This document shows, piece after piece, positions 18,184 to 27,320 of a DNA stretch of 64,000 nt. Made by a program: the position numbers and the translations under genes. The DNA is from Planctomycetaceae bacterium (lineage in GTDB: Bacteria; Planctomycetota; Planctomycetia; Planctomycetales; Planctomycetaceae), in contig JACKHO010000001.1 of NCBI GenBank assembly GCA_020638955.1, positions 806,001-870,000 on the forward strand, given 5' to 3'. Each line of letters starts with the position of its first letter. Position 1 is the stretch's first letter. Below the pieces are notes generated by a model that did no database searches, was not told the origin of the DNA, and saw only the letters and a program-made list of their open reading frames with translations.

Positions 18184-18595
18184 AGCGATTTTGGAAATCG
18201 TTTGCCGTCATCTTGTCAGACGAAGACCATAAGGCCTCGGGCCATCTGCATTGCCCGGTCGCGTATGCGTCGCGGCTTGCAACTGAGTACGGAATTGAAA
18301 AACGCTCTGGCTCCCAGTCCCCCCCTGCTCTCCGCGGGCTCACGAAGTGAGAGGTATTCCAAGATCGCTTTTCAGTAAGGCCTCGTCAAATGGAATGTAC
18401 GGGTTGAGAATAACTGGGTGGCTGGGGGCAAATTGCCGAATTGGACTCACGCAACTCAAGTGACATGAGCAGCAATTTGCCCCCATTGAATTGGCTTCGT
18501 GCCTCGCCCAGTGGGCAATCTGTCGGCCGAGCCAAATTCAAAGGCGACACAACTCGCGCCAGATTGACCACAGGCACCCGCCGCTTGGTGCAGAA
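18184..18595. other. Intergenic gap between convergent genes
   Basis: About 410 bp between the polyprenyl synthetase and the OLD-like gene, which converge. Apart from the inverted repeat at 18424-18484, no gene, RNA or terminator with a T-run was recognised. Confidence 0.45.
18424..18484. repeat. 13-bp inverted repeat, 35-bp spacer
   Basis: GGGGGCAAATTGC at 18424-18436 is exactly complementary to GCAATTTGCCCCC at 18472-18484. The pair lies between convergent genes, so it could work as a bidirectional transcription stop, but neither arm is followed by a T-run. It could also be the remnant of a small mobile element. Confidence 0.6.
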
Positions 18596-20479
18596 CTACT
18601 TGTTCGATTTGCTTATGAATTCGTACAGCTTCTCGCAAAGCTCCCACGCCTCATCCGAGATGTCTTCCCTCGTCTTGATGTGTGCCAAAGCTTTTGTGCA
18701 GAAGTCCGGCTTGTTCTTCAATGTGCCTGATTCCGCCGCGTACGGCTGATTTGTCTTTTTCCGCACTCTCTTGCTGATAAACTTACCATCATCGGGAAGA
18801 ACGTGATTTTGGATGAAATGGCCAAGTAACTCGCTGGCGTAATCTTCTTCTTTGAACGTCCGGAGTTTCAGGCTCTCGTCTTTTTCGTAGTCACGAATAA
18901 CTTTCGTAATTGCGTCTGGTTTAAGCAGGTTTTCTATCTCCCGACACGCCAGTTTGTAGAAGCGGTCGCCAAGCGCTTTCTCCAATTGTTCGTGTCGTTC
19001 CTCCTTGCCTTCGTCAGAATCTGCGACCAAAAACAGCTTGCTACAGAGTCGTTCGACTTGAATACCGTCCTCATCAAGGAACGACCAGTGCGTGACACAG
19101 CCGCCACCGTACTCGACAAATGAGTAGTGCAGGTCTTCTCTGAATTCTGCAATTGACTTGGCTTGCTCGCGGCGTGTTTGCTGGTAGATGTCCAAGTAGT
19201 GGCGAAGGTAGAGTCGGTCGGTAATTCCTTCGACCCAAATCGTGCAGTTCGAAAGCAGCACGGACGAATTCCGGACACCGAGTTCCTGAAGGACGGAAAA
19301 GTCGGCATTTGACGTGAGTTCGACTTTGAACTTGGCCGTCAGTTCGTGGCCCTGCCCTTTGACGGTCTTCGTGAACTTGTAGACAGAGCACTGCTCGGAA
19401 TCGATAGTGATATCGAGGAACTGGTGCGAGTGTGTCGCAACGAATACTTGTAAGCTTCGGTCCTGCTCCTTGAGAATGGTGTCGATCAGAATTCGCTGGT
19501 AACCGGGGTGCAGGTAGAGTTCGGGCTCTTCAATGAAAAGCAACAGCGGCTTGTCGCGGTGGATGAAGAGCGGCAATGTCATAATGAGTAGATGCTGTAT
19601 TCCATCGCCAAGCTTGTGAACTGGCAGCTCGGCTTCTCTTCCGATTTTCACATCGAGTACGTCAGAATCTTCCTTGGGAATCAATGTGAATTCTTGCCCG
19701 TCGTAGAATGTGTCGCCGACAAATCTTTGGAATGCGGTGATGCGTTCACGAAGTTCTCTTGGTCCGAGCAGGTGGCTACGAACAATGCTGTACATCTCGC
19801 AGCCAGTAAGAATGTTGAGTGCGCTGCCATCTTGAATCTTCTCCGGGCCTTCCCATGTGTTGATTCCGCCTGCACTGGAGAAGTAGTCTTTGACCGTGCG
19901 ACTGACATAAAAGTCCGGGTGGTTCTTGGACGCACGGAGCCCACGCAAGCTCGGAATGTAGACACGCACGAACGGAGGTGGCGAAATCTGTTGGCGTATG
20001 TTGGCGTGCCCGCGAACCTCGCCGTATCTGTTCTGTTGGCGGTTTAGGGCTTCTTGGATGTCTGCTAAATGCGTTCGTCTGGAATCGCCGGTGGCGGTCT
20101 TATTAAGTTCTTCTCGGAGTTCACCAGGCACGTGCCCCGCGGGTGTCTCGTTGGGTCTGTTTCCTTCCCAGTGACACGGGAAAACCTGCCAGGATTTTTG
20201 CTCAATGACAACGTTTGTCGGAAAGGCGTCTCGAAGTGCATCGGCAACATCACGAACATCCTGAGACAACTTGTCGCGTAGTCCCAGCGCTGATGAAGTT
20301 TCAGAAAACATGGCTCGCAATAGGCGGCTTTTACCAACGTTGTTTGCACCCACGAAAACATTTAGCCGAGTCAAGTTAGTGAGACGCTTCTCGGTTCCAG
20401 CCTCAAACGAATCCCTCAGGTCAGAGGGCATTAACCATTCGCGAATCGCAAAAGGTTCGGTTTCAAATACGAAATCCAT
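18596..20479 (-). CDS. OLD-like ATPase with TOPRIM/DUF4435-like C-terminus
   Basis: About 627 residues. The N-terminal ABC/SMC-type ATPase has Walker A GANNVGKS (44-51), Walker B LLLFIEEPELYLHPG (about 320) and the H-loop ATHSHQFLD. The C-terminal half carries IWVEGITDRLYLRHYL (about 415), LFLVADSDEG (about 485) and CREIENLL (about 516), the Glu...DxD arrangement of TOPRIM or DUF4435 nucleases. OLD-family and PARIS-type proteins with this build act in phage defence. No UvrD-like helicase or second toxin gene is adjacent, so it appears to be a single-gene system. A GTG at 20527 would add 16 residues; the ATG at 20479 was preferred. Confidence 0.75.
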   Translation of the reverse strand: MDFVFETEPFAIREWLMPSDLRDSFEAGTEKRLTNLTRLNVFVGANNVGKSRLLRAMFSETSSALGLRDKLSQDVRDVADALRDAFPTNVVIEQKSWQVFPCHWEGNRPNETPAGHVPGELREELNKTATGDSRRTHLADIQEALNRQQNRYGEVRGHANIRQQISPPPFVRVYIPSLRGLRASKNHPDFYVSRTVKDYFSSAGGINTWEGPEKIQDGSALNILTGCEMYSIVRSHLLGPRELRERITAFQRFVGDTFYDGQEFTLIPKEDSDVLDVKIGREAELPVHKLGDGIQHLLIMTLPLFIHRDKPLLLFIEEPELYLHPGYQRILIDTILKEQDRSLQVFVATHSHQFLDITIDSEQCSVYKFTKTVKGQGHELTAKFKVELTSNADFSVLQELGVRNSSVLLSNCTIWVEGITDRLYLRHYLDIYQQTRREQAKSIAEFREDLHYSFVEYGGGCVTHWSFLDEDGIQVERLCSKLFLVADSDEGKEERHEQLEKALGDRFYKLACREIENLLKPDAITKVIRDYEKDESLKLRTFKEEDYASELLGHFIQNHVLPDDGKFISKRVRKKTNQPYAAESGTLKNKPDFCTKALAHIKTREDISDEAWELCEKLYEFISKSNK

Positions 20480-20643
20480 ACATCGTGCCCATTCTGTTGA
20501 ATCGTGGCCAAGTTGAGTCCGCTTCACCCATTATCGCAACCATACAAACAATACACCACTTCTAAACGGTCGTGGGGAATCTACATTTGGCCACGCCCTT
20601 CCTGACGTCATGGCGTGCCACACAAAGTATTCGCCGTACTCCA

Positions 20644-21735
20644 TCACACAATCCGATGCGTGGGCACGGGTCGTCCCGGCTTGAAGCTCTGTAGCGAAAC
20701 GACCTCATGCTTCAAGCCACGTGACTGACAAATGGTTGCCAATTCCTGGCGGACGATTTGTTCGAGTTCGGTGGGATCGGTGCCGACGCGGGCGTTGACG
20801 ACGACGTTGGCTGATTTTGTGGTGGTTTTCGAGGCGAGGGAGAGTTCCGGGCCGGTGGCGTTGCTGACGAGGTTGGCGACGGCGTAGCTGGCATCGCTCA
20901 GGCCGATGACTTTCAGGTGAGCTGCCTCCGATTCCGTGGCGACGAGCCGCTCATGCAAATTACCAATGAGTTCCACGAGTAATTCGTCGAGTGCGAACTC
21001 GGAGTCGCTTTCGACGGTGACCTGGCTGTTGAGCCAGCCGAGTTCTGCTTCTCCTTCGGCGTAGACGTCGTAGTCCACTTCCATGATCCGTTGGCCAAAC
21101 TGGCCGCGTTGTTCAAGCATTTCGACGAGCGTGTCGAACCCTTCGCCGGTGCGGGCGGAGCAGCGGAGGATGGGCCGACCGGGGTACTCGGATTCGAGGA
21201 GTGCCTGTAGTTCATCGACCTGCTCGGGGGGGAGTTCGTCAATGCGGTTAATAATGACGAAATCGGCCTCTTCAATTTGCTTGCGGAAAATGTAATTTGC
21301 CTTGGGCGAGAATCCGCTGCCGGAGTCTCCTTTGAGAATGCGGAGGCCGTGGCTTGGTTTGAGAATGACACCGTACGGGGCAATATCGAGCGGCACGCCA
21401 TACACCTCGGTGAGCGGCCTGATGACCGTGGCCACCAAATCGGTGCAACTGCCGACAGGTTCGGCGAGAATGACTTCCGGCAATTCCTGATCACCCAGCC
21501 CTTCGACGGTCGACGTGAGTGCGTCGAAGTTGCAGCAGAAGCACGATCCCGCGACTTCGCCGACGTCGAATCCCTGCGAGCGAAGGCTGTGCGTGTCGAC
21601 AAGGTCGGTCGTCTGGTCGTTGGTCACAATCCCAACCCGTTTGCCGAGTTGCATGTAGTGCCGGGCCAGCCGCGCGACAGACGTCGTTTTGCCAGCTCCG
21701 AGGAATCCACCAACCATAATGTAGACGGGCTTCAT
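20644..21735 (-). CDS. COG0523/CobW-type G3E GTPase metal chaperone
   Basis: A 363-residue G3E GTPase. Walker A is GGFLGAGKTTS (9-19), and the family metal-binding motif CxCC is present as GSCFCCNF (Cys65, Cys67, Cys68), with LAEPVGSCTDL and the NRIDEL base-recognition segment. These proteins move Zn, Co or Ni to client enzymes. The gene is 35 bp downstream of an ArsR-type metal sensor and on the same strand, so it is probably de-repressed when that sensor releases DNA, as in zinc-limitation or metal-stress regulons. The exact metal cannot be told from sequence. Confidence 0.85.
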   Translation of the reverse strand: MKPVYIMVGGFLGAGKTTSVARLARHYMQLGKRVGIVTNDQTTDLVDTHSLRSQGFDVGEVAGSCFCCNFDALTSTVEGLGDQELPEVILAEPVGSCTDLVATVIRPLTEVYGVPLDIAPYGVILKPSHGLRILKGDSGSGFSPKANYIFRKQIEEADFVIINRIDELPPEQVDELQALLESEYPGRPILRCSARTGEGFDTLVEMLEQRGQFGQRIMEVDYDVYAEGEAELGWLNSQVTVESDSEFALDELLVELIGNLHERLVATESEAAHLKVIGLSDASYAVANLVSNATGPELSLASKTTTKSANVVVNARVGTDPTELEQIVRQELATICQSRGLKHEVVSLQSFKPGRPVPTHRIV

Positions 21736-21770
21736 GTCTTCAACCTTCGCTGTTTCAATGTATTGTAGAG

Positions 21771-22106
21771 TTACGCGTTCGTTTCGGGAGCATCTGGCAC
21801 TTCGAGGCGGCAGCAGCCGAGGTCCAGCAGTCGTTTTCCCTGTTTGCGTGAGTGGAGCAAATCGTCGTGCAGCCGGTAGTACATGTACCGACCTTCGCGG
21901 CGGACGGTGACCAGGTCGGCATGCTTCATGATTTTCAGATGATGCGAAATCGTCACCAGTTCCGTTTCGAGCAACTCGGCAATGTCACTCACGGTCAATT
22001 CACCATGCTGCAGTGCGTCGACAATCCGTAACCGATGTGGATCGCCCAGCGACTTCAGCCGCTGCGCACAGTAATCAGCCTGAAAAACATCGGACGAATT
22101 GCTCAC
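21771..22106 (-). CDS. ArsR/SmtB-family metal-responsive repressor
   Basis: A 111-residue winged-helix repressor. The fold markers are RLKSLGDPHRLRIVDAL, the recognition region VTISHHLKIMKHADLV, and the wing VRREGRYMYYRL. The C-terminal tail has LDLGCCRLEV, a Cys pair that could sense a metal. GTG at 22106 is preceded by AGGAG. It shares a likely operon with the COG0523 GTPase and has a 12-2-12 operator 18 bp upstream of its start, so autoregulation is probable. Confidence 0.85.
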   Translation of the reverse strand: MSNSSDVFQADYCAQRLKSLGDPHRLRIVDALQHGELTVSDIAELLETELVTISHHLKIMKHADLVTVRREGRYMYYRLHDDLLHSRKQGKRLLDLGCCRLEVPDAPETNA

Positions 22107-22124
22107 GGAAACTCCTGAGTCTTA

Positions 22125-22150
22125 AACATTCTCACGAACGTTTGAATGTT
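22125..22150 (-). promoter_or_regulatory. 12-2-12 ArsR/SmtB-type operator
   Basis: Read on the minus strand, AACATTCAAACG-TT-CGTGAGAATGTT is an inverted repeat of two 12-base arms with a 2-base centre; 10 of 12 pairs match. The 12-2-12 spacing is characteristic of SmtB/ArsR operators. It ends 18 bp before the GTG of the repressor, positioned to block its transcription. Confidence 0.7.
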
Positions 22151-22301
22151 AGTGCGAGGGACGGACGATTTCAAATCTCGTACCAGCCAGTGATTGGTTG
22201 ACATCACTTCTTCTGATGCCCGAACATGCCCGAGTGTCGTCACACGAGGATTTCGCATGGCGACAAATTGCTGAGACAATGTGGCGCAGAAAGCGGATGA
22301 C

Positions 22302-25300
22302 ATGGACGAGACCGGCCTGGAAGGTTCACTGACTGAGGTGCAGCAAAATGCCTTTCATACGAAAGTGAAGGAAGCGCTCTGGGTCTATGAGGAAATTGAG
22401 TCCGAATTAAGAGATCGCGTTCGGGACTATCTTGTCGATGGGAAGGACGCCAACTGCTTGCTTGAACTCTCTGCGGCCTATCAACAGGCGGGACGAAAGA
22501 GTTTCTTCAACCTTCAGCATGGCTGCCCACAGACAAAGTCAGCAGACCGGCGGAAACTCTTTGGGCTGTTTCTTATTGACAAGCCGGCTCCCGGCTACTA
22601 CAGACGCTTGGGTGAAGTTGCGGGTGTCATCCCCGATGTGAATCAATGCATGCTGAATGGGGACGAGCGGCTGCCAGGTTGGCTGAACAGCCTGCTGATT
22701 TTTCGATGGCTGACGGGATCGATTACGAGCTACTTTGGGGCGCAAAACACGGACTGGGCGTTTCGTCTCCATCCACTCCTCAGCAGTGTTAGTGACGCCA
22801 ATGACATCGCCAGCTTCGTGGAATGCGTTGTACAAAGTGATTCGTCGCCGTACTCGCACATTTCACGATACATACGGGCGGCTGGTGATTTACCAGAGAT
22901 TCTTGCGAGGCACCCTACTGAGTTATCAAACGCATTAAAATCGGCGGACACGGCATCACGTGAGTCCATTCTGCGGTGGCTGCTTTCAGTGAAGTTCGAT
23001 TTCGGATACATGCTACCTGCGCTGGTTGACTTTGCCGTCGACACACCGAAGAAGGTACGACAGGTGGCGCTCACCATACTACGTGAGTTGCCGAACGAGT
23101 CGGTGAAACTCCTGGAGGAGAAACTCACAGGTGGGGCTGCGGGAGAGCGATCGAAGGCGGCTGACGCGATGGCTTTCATTGGTTCTGCAGATGCCATCCC
23201 TATGCTGAACGCCGCATTGAAGAACGAATCGGGGAAACGGGTTAGGCCTTCAATTGAACAGGCCTTGCTCAAACTGTCGCCAGTCACTGCAGAAGTCGAT
23301 GCCGCGCCAGTTGCTTCCACAATTGAACTTCCCGCCATTGAAATCCCACCTGGCGAATTACCTCTTCCTGATGGATTCGCCGAGACGTTATGGACGCAAT
23401 TGGAATCAGCGTTCGACAAGCTGGATCAGCAATACGAGAAGCAGTTGGACGCGTACAACCAGCCAAATCGTCCAGCGTATGCTTGGAAACCGAACAAGCC
23501 TGAGCGTATGGCGAAGCCAGACTATTTAAAGGTCATGAACTTCGTCTCGGGCACAAAAAGTAAGCGGCTCCAGATGAACGGGACGGCGAAACAGGCGTTG
23601 CACCAAGTCCCGAACTGGTCAACTTGGGCGGACCTGAAGAATGTTCATCTGGTTCACGTGGTGCGGCTGATGAGCGTTTTCGAAATGTTCAATTCCTGGC
23701 AGGGACAAACCTTATTCATAAGATTTGAAGCCTGGCTGGAAGCGCATCGCCGAGCACAGTCGGAGCCTTATGGACTGCGCGAACTCGATGCCGCATTTGC
23801 CACGCTCTCCAATCTTGAACATGGAGTCATCGCAAAGACGTATTTGGGAATGAATAACGCGTGGCGGACAACTCTTGACTGGGAGCCGGAAGCCGTATGG
23901 CCGCTATTTGCAGAGCAGTGCGTCATGCTATGCGACGCCATTGCCGGCGTTGTCTCGGGCACGCGCCAATACTGGGAAGCCGATAGACGTCGTACAGCGA
24001 TTAAGGTTGCCGGCATGTTCCCCAGCATGCCGCGAGAAATCGAAGAGGCTGTCTGGTCGGTGGCGCTGGGGGAAGGGAAGTCCGATCGGCCATTGGCGCG
24101 GAAGGCACTGTTAGGTTCACCATCCGCCCTGCCCCGCGCGTTGGCGGCAGTTAAGGATGGAAGGCAAGCCGTTCGGATTGCTGGAGCGGAGTTTCTGGGT
24201 GAGCTGGGGGACGATTCGGCGATTGATCCGTTGAAGAAGGCGCTGAAGGCGGAAAAGCTGGAAATGGTGAAGGGGGCGCTGCTGCAGGCGATCGAGCAAC
24301 TTGGTGGTGATGTCGACGAGTTCCTTGGTCGCCGAAAGCAACTGCTTGATGCTAAGAAGGGACTGGAGAAGAAGCGCCCCAAAGGAATGGAATGGATCGC
24401 ACTTGATCGGTTACCGGAAGTTCGCTGGGCCGAGGACGACAAGCCGGTTGCTTCCGAAATTCTGCAGTGGTGGATCATTCAAAGTGTTCAGTTCAAACTG
24501 CCTACCTGTGGAGCGATTCTGCGGCGGTCGGTCGCCATGTGCCGACGCGACGACGTGGCCGCTTTCGCAAAGCATTTGCTGGCCGAATGGATTGCCTACG
24601 ACACCAAAACGCCAACGCGTAATGAGGTCATAGCCGCCGCGACCAAGCAGGCCAAACAGCACTGGAACTCTCAGCACGCGCAGTGGCTGCAAAACTATTA
24701 CAAGTCGGAGGAGAACTATCGAAACGCACTGGCAGATCAAATGCAGAGTACGTTTCTGCAGTCGGCCATTGGTCAGAAAGGCTTGCTGGCCATTGTCTCA
24801 GCCGCTGGTGACGCTGATTGCGTGAAAATGGTGGAGCGCTTCATCAGAACCTACCACGGGCATCGGTTGGCTCAGAGCAAAGCATTGTTGGAAACACTGG
24901 CCTGGATTGAGCATCCCGCCGCCGTGCAGGTGTTGCTGTCGCTCGGGAACCGGTTCCGCACCAAAGCAATTCGCAAACGCGCGGCGGAACTCGTTGACGA
25001 AATTGCTGATCGTCAAGGCTGGACCAAAGATCAACTCGCAGATCGTACCATTCCTGACGCCGGGTTTACGGTGAAAACTGACGAGCATGATCAGCCATAC
25101 GGCGAGCGACCGGAACTCGTCTTGGATTTCGGATCAAGAAAGTTCTCCGTCAATCTGGACGACGATTTGCAACCGGTCATTACTCGTGACGACGGCAAGC
25201 AGGTGAAGTCACTGCCTGCGGCAGCGAAAGACGACGACCCCGAGTTGGCGAAAGCGGCCAAGAAGGAGTTCGGTTCGGCGAAGAAGACCATCAAGGAGGT

Positions 25301-26066
25301 GGTGAAGAATCAGGCGGAGCGGCTCTATGAAGCGGCCTGTGTGCAGCGAAGCTGGCCGTATAGCGAGTGGAGAAGATATTTGGCGACGCATCCCATCGCC
25401 GGAGCACTGTGCTGCCGTGTGGTCTGGGCCGCGCAATCATCTGAGGGAACAGGCCCGTTGCGTTTGTTCCGTCCACTGGAAGACGGAACTCTCACCGACG
25501 TGAACGATGAAGAACTCACGTTGAGCGAGGATGATCAAATTACGGTGGCGCATTCGAGTTTACTCGACGCCGAGACAGACGCGGCGTGGAAGCAGCATCT
25601 TGATGATTACGAAGTGCCGCAGTTGTTCAAGCAGTTTGGACGCGAGCCGTACCGGTTGCCGGAGTCGCTGCGGAACGAAACCGAAATCGCCGATTTCCGG
25701 GGACACATGCTGACCACCTTCCGACTACGGAACCGTGCCACCAAGCTGGGCTGGGTGCGCGGCGACGCGGAGGATGGTGGCGGCTTTGCCATATATCACA
25801 AGCCGTTCCGGAGTGAACAAATCGACGCCGTCGTCGAGTTCACGGGGAGTTACCTGCCGGAGTCAGACATCCCGGCAGCCATTCGGGGAATCTATTTCAT
25901 TCCCATTCAGCCCAACAACGACTCTGCTTACTCCTGGAATCCCAATAAGCTGAAGCTCTCCAAGGTGCCTCCCGTCCTGGTGAGTGAGTGCTACAATGAC
26001 GTGCGGGAAATGGCTGCCGATGGAACGGGGTTTGACCCGGACTGGCAGAAGAAGGGATTGTGGTAA
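22302..26066 (+). CDS. Large HEAT-repeat/DUF4132 protein (operon gene 1)
   Basis: About 1254 residues and soluble. The first two thirds contain HEAT-like helical pairs (for example PKKVRQVALTILRELPNESVKLLEE and RQAVRIAGAEFLGELGDDSAIDPLKKAL). The C-terminal about 200 residues match the DUF4132 (MolR-like) pattern: KLGWVRGDAEDGG and the closing YNDVREMA. A Lys-rich linker stands near residue 985. No enzyme motif was found; it is probably a scaffold. It lies 97 bp ahead of a MoxR ATPase in the same orientation and begins a five-gene cluster. GTG at 22281 adds seven residues and cannot be excluded. Confidence 0.75.
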   Translation: MDETGLEGSLTEVQQNAFHTKVKEALWVYEEIESELRDRVRDYLVDGKDANCLLELSAAYQQAGRKSFFNLQHGCPQTKSADRRKLFGLFLIDKPAPGYYRRLGEVAGVIPDVNQCMLNGDERLPGWLNSLLIFRWLTGSITSYFGAQNTDWAFRLHPLLSSVSDANDIASFVECVVQSDSSPYSHISRYIRAAGDLPEILARHPTELSNALKSADTASRESILRWLLSVKFDFGYMLPALVDFAVDTPKKVRQVALTILRELPNESVKLLEEKLTGGAAGERSKAADAMAFIGSADAIPMLNAALKNESGKRVRPSIEQALLKLSPVTAEVDAAPVASTIELPAIEIPPGELPLPDGFAETLWTQLESAFDKLDQQYEKQLDAYNQPNRPAYAWKPNKPERMAKPDYLKVMNFVSGTKSKRLQMNGTAKQALHQVPNWSTWADLKNVHLVHVVRLMSVFEMFNSWQGQTLFIRFEAWLEAHRRAQSEPYGLRELDAAFATLSNLEHGVIAKTYLGMNNAWRTTLDWEPEAVWPLFAEQCVMLCDAIAGVVSGTRQYWEADRRRTAIKVAGMFPSMPREIEEAVWSVALGEGKSDRPLARKALLGSPSALPRALAAVKDGRQAVRIAGAEFLGELGDDSAIDPLKKALKAEKLEMVKGALLQAIEQLGGDVDEFLGRRKQLLDAKKGLEKKRPKGMEWIALDRLPEVRWAEDDKPVASEILQWWIIQSVQFKLPTCGAILRRSVAMCRRDDVAAFAKHLLAEWIAYDTKTPTRNEVIAAATKQAKQHWNSQHAQWLQNYYKSEENYRNALADQMQSTFLQSAIGQKGLLAIVSAAGDADCVKMVERFIRTYHGHRLAQSKALLETLAWIEHPAAVQVLLSLGNRFRTKAIRKRAAELVDEIADRQGWTKDQLADRTIPDAGFTVKTDEHDQPYGERPELVLDFGSRKFSVNLDDDLQPVITRDDGKQVKSLPAAAKDDDPELAKAAKKEFGSAKKTIKEVVKNQAERLYEAACVQRSWPYSEWRRYLATHPIAGALCCRVVWAAQSSEGTGPLRLFRPLEDGTLTDVNDEELTLSEDDQITVAHSSLLDAETDAAWKQHLDDYEVPQLFKQFGREPYRLPESLRNETEIADFRGHMLTTFRLRNRATKLGWVRGDAEDGGGFAIYHKPFRSEQIDAVVEFTGSYLPESDIPAAIRGIYFIPIQPNNDSAYSWNPNKLKLSKVPPVLVSECYNDVREMAADGTGFDPDWQKKGLW

Positions 26067-26163
26067 AATCTCCCGCAGGTCACTTTTCTGCTGGTCGTTT
26101 TCCTCATTTCGCTGGACATTTTCATCACCTAGCACTCACCTGAGTTGAAGCAGCAGTTCATTC

Positions 26164-27315
26164 ATGGCCAAAAAGAAGATCGCGTCGGGAAAGTCTGACT
26201 TAGCGAGTAGTTCCAGTGACATACTCCGCAGTCCGGCGGAGTTGCTGTATGCCGACGAACTGAATGCTCTGCAAGCGAGTGACACATTTGCCCGTCCGCC
26301 GGGATGGCATTTGAGTCCCCGGGCAGTCCGCACGTTTGTACTGGGAAGTGAAGCCGCGCCGCTGGGGGAGAACAGTCCCGAGATTACCCGAAAGTTCTAC
26401 GGCAACGACGCATTGGTCGACCGCTCGATTGTCACGTTGATTGGCAATCGGGGATTGATGCTCATTGGCGAGCCGGGAACGGCCAAGTCGATGCTGTCCG
26501 AATTGCTGGCAGCAGCCGTGAGCGGTGGCAGCGAACTCACCATTCAGGGAACAGCGGGGACTACGGAAGATCAAATCAAGTATTCCTGGAATTATGCTCT
26601 GCTGCTCTCGGAAGGCCCCACGCGGCGTTCACTGGTACCAGCCCCGCTGTTTCGTGGGCTGAGTGAAGGACGCGTCGTTAGGTTTGAAGAAATCACCCGT
26701 TGCCCGGCGGAAATTCAGGATACGCTCATTAGCGTGCTCAGCGATAAGGTACTTCACATTCCGGAATTTGAAGGGGCTGATGCCGTATTGCATGCGAAGC
26801 CGGGTTTCAACATCATCGCGACGGCTAACACGCGCGACCGGGGCGTGCACGAAATGTCCGCCGCTCTCCGTCGCCGATTCAATTTCGAAACGGTCACACC
26901 AATTTCCGACCCCGAATTCGAGCTCGAACTGGTACTCAAACAGGCTGGAGCACTACTGCATCAATGCGGGGCTGAGGCGCGGCTGGACCGCGACGTCGTC
27001 CGGGTGCTCGTAGACGCGTTCCATGAACTGCGGAACGGTCGCACGAAAGAGGGGGGCGTTGTCGAGAAACCATCATCAGTATTGAGCACAGCGGAAGCAG
27101 TGTCCGTTGTCATGTCCGCTGGAATTGATGCCGCACACTTCGGTGATGGCACGGTTTCCGGCGTCCATTTGGCCCGGCAGTTGACCGGAGCGGTCCTCAA
27201 AGACGACGAGGGGGACGTGAAGAAAGTGCGGCAGTATTTTGAGGTCGTCGTCAAAGCCCGGGCTTCGACCGATACGAACTGGAAAGATTTCTACACCGCC
27301 CGCGACCAACTGTAG
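26164..27315 (+). CDS. MoxR-type AAA+ ATPase (operon gene 2)
   Basis: A 383-residue AAA+ protein of the MoxR group. Walker A is GEPGTAKS (102-109), Walker B is RVVRFEEI with paired acidic residues (near 180), sensor 1 is ATANTRDRG, and the arginine-finger region is ALRRRFNFE. A C-terminal lid follows. MoxR proteins usually remodel a VWA-domain partner, and such a partner is encoded two genes downstream. The next start is five bases after this stop, so they are cotranscribed. Confidence 0.9.
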   Translation: MAKKKIASGKSDLASSSSDILRSPAELLYADELNALQASDTFARPPGWHLSPRAVRTFVLGSEAAPLGENSPEITRKFYGNDALVDRSIVTLIGNRGLMLIGEPGTAKSMLSELLAAAVSGGSELTIQGTAGTTEDQIKYSWNYALLLSEGPTRRSLVPAPLFRGLSEGRVVRFEEITRCPAEIQDTLISVLSDKVLHIPEFEGADAVLHAKPGFNIIATANTRDRGVHEMSAALRRRFNFETVTPISDPEFELELVLKQAGALLHQCGAEARLDRDVVRVLVDAFHELRNGRTKEGGVVEKPSSVLSTAEAVSVVMSAGIDAAHFGDGTVSGVHLARQLTGAVLKDDEGDVKKVRQYFEVVVKARASTDTNWKDFYTARDQL

Positions 27316-27320
27316 GAATC

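Noticed and set aside
18596..20479. Gabija (GajA-GajB) system
   Set aside because: No UvrD-like helicase gene is adjacent on either side.
22730..24478. Two long minus-strand frames rich in Ser/Ala
   Set aside because: Both are antisense to the HEAT/DUF4132 gene and low in complexity.
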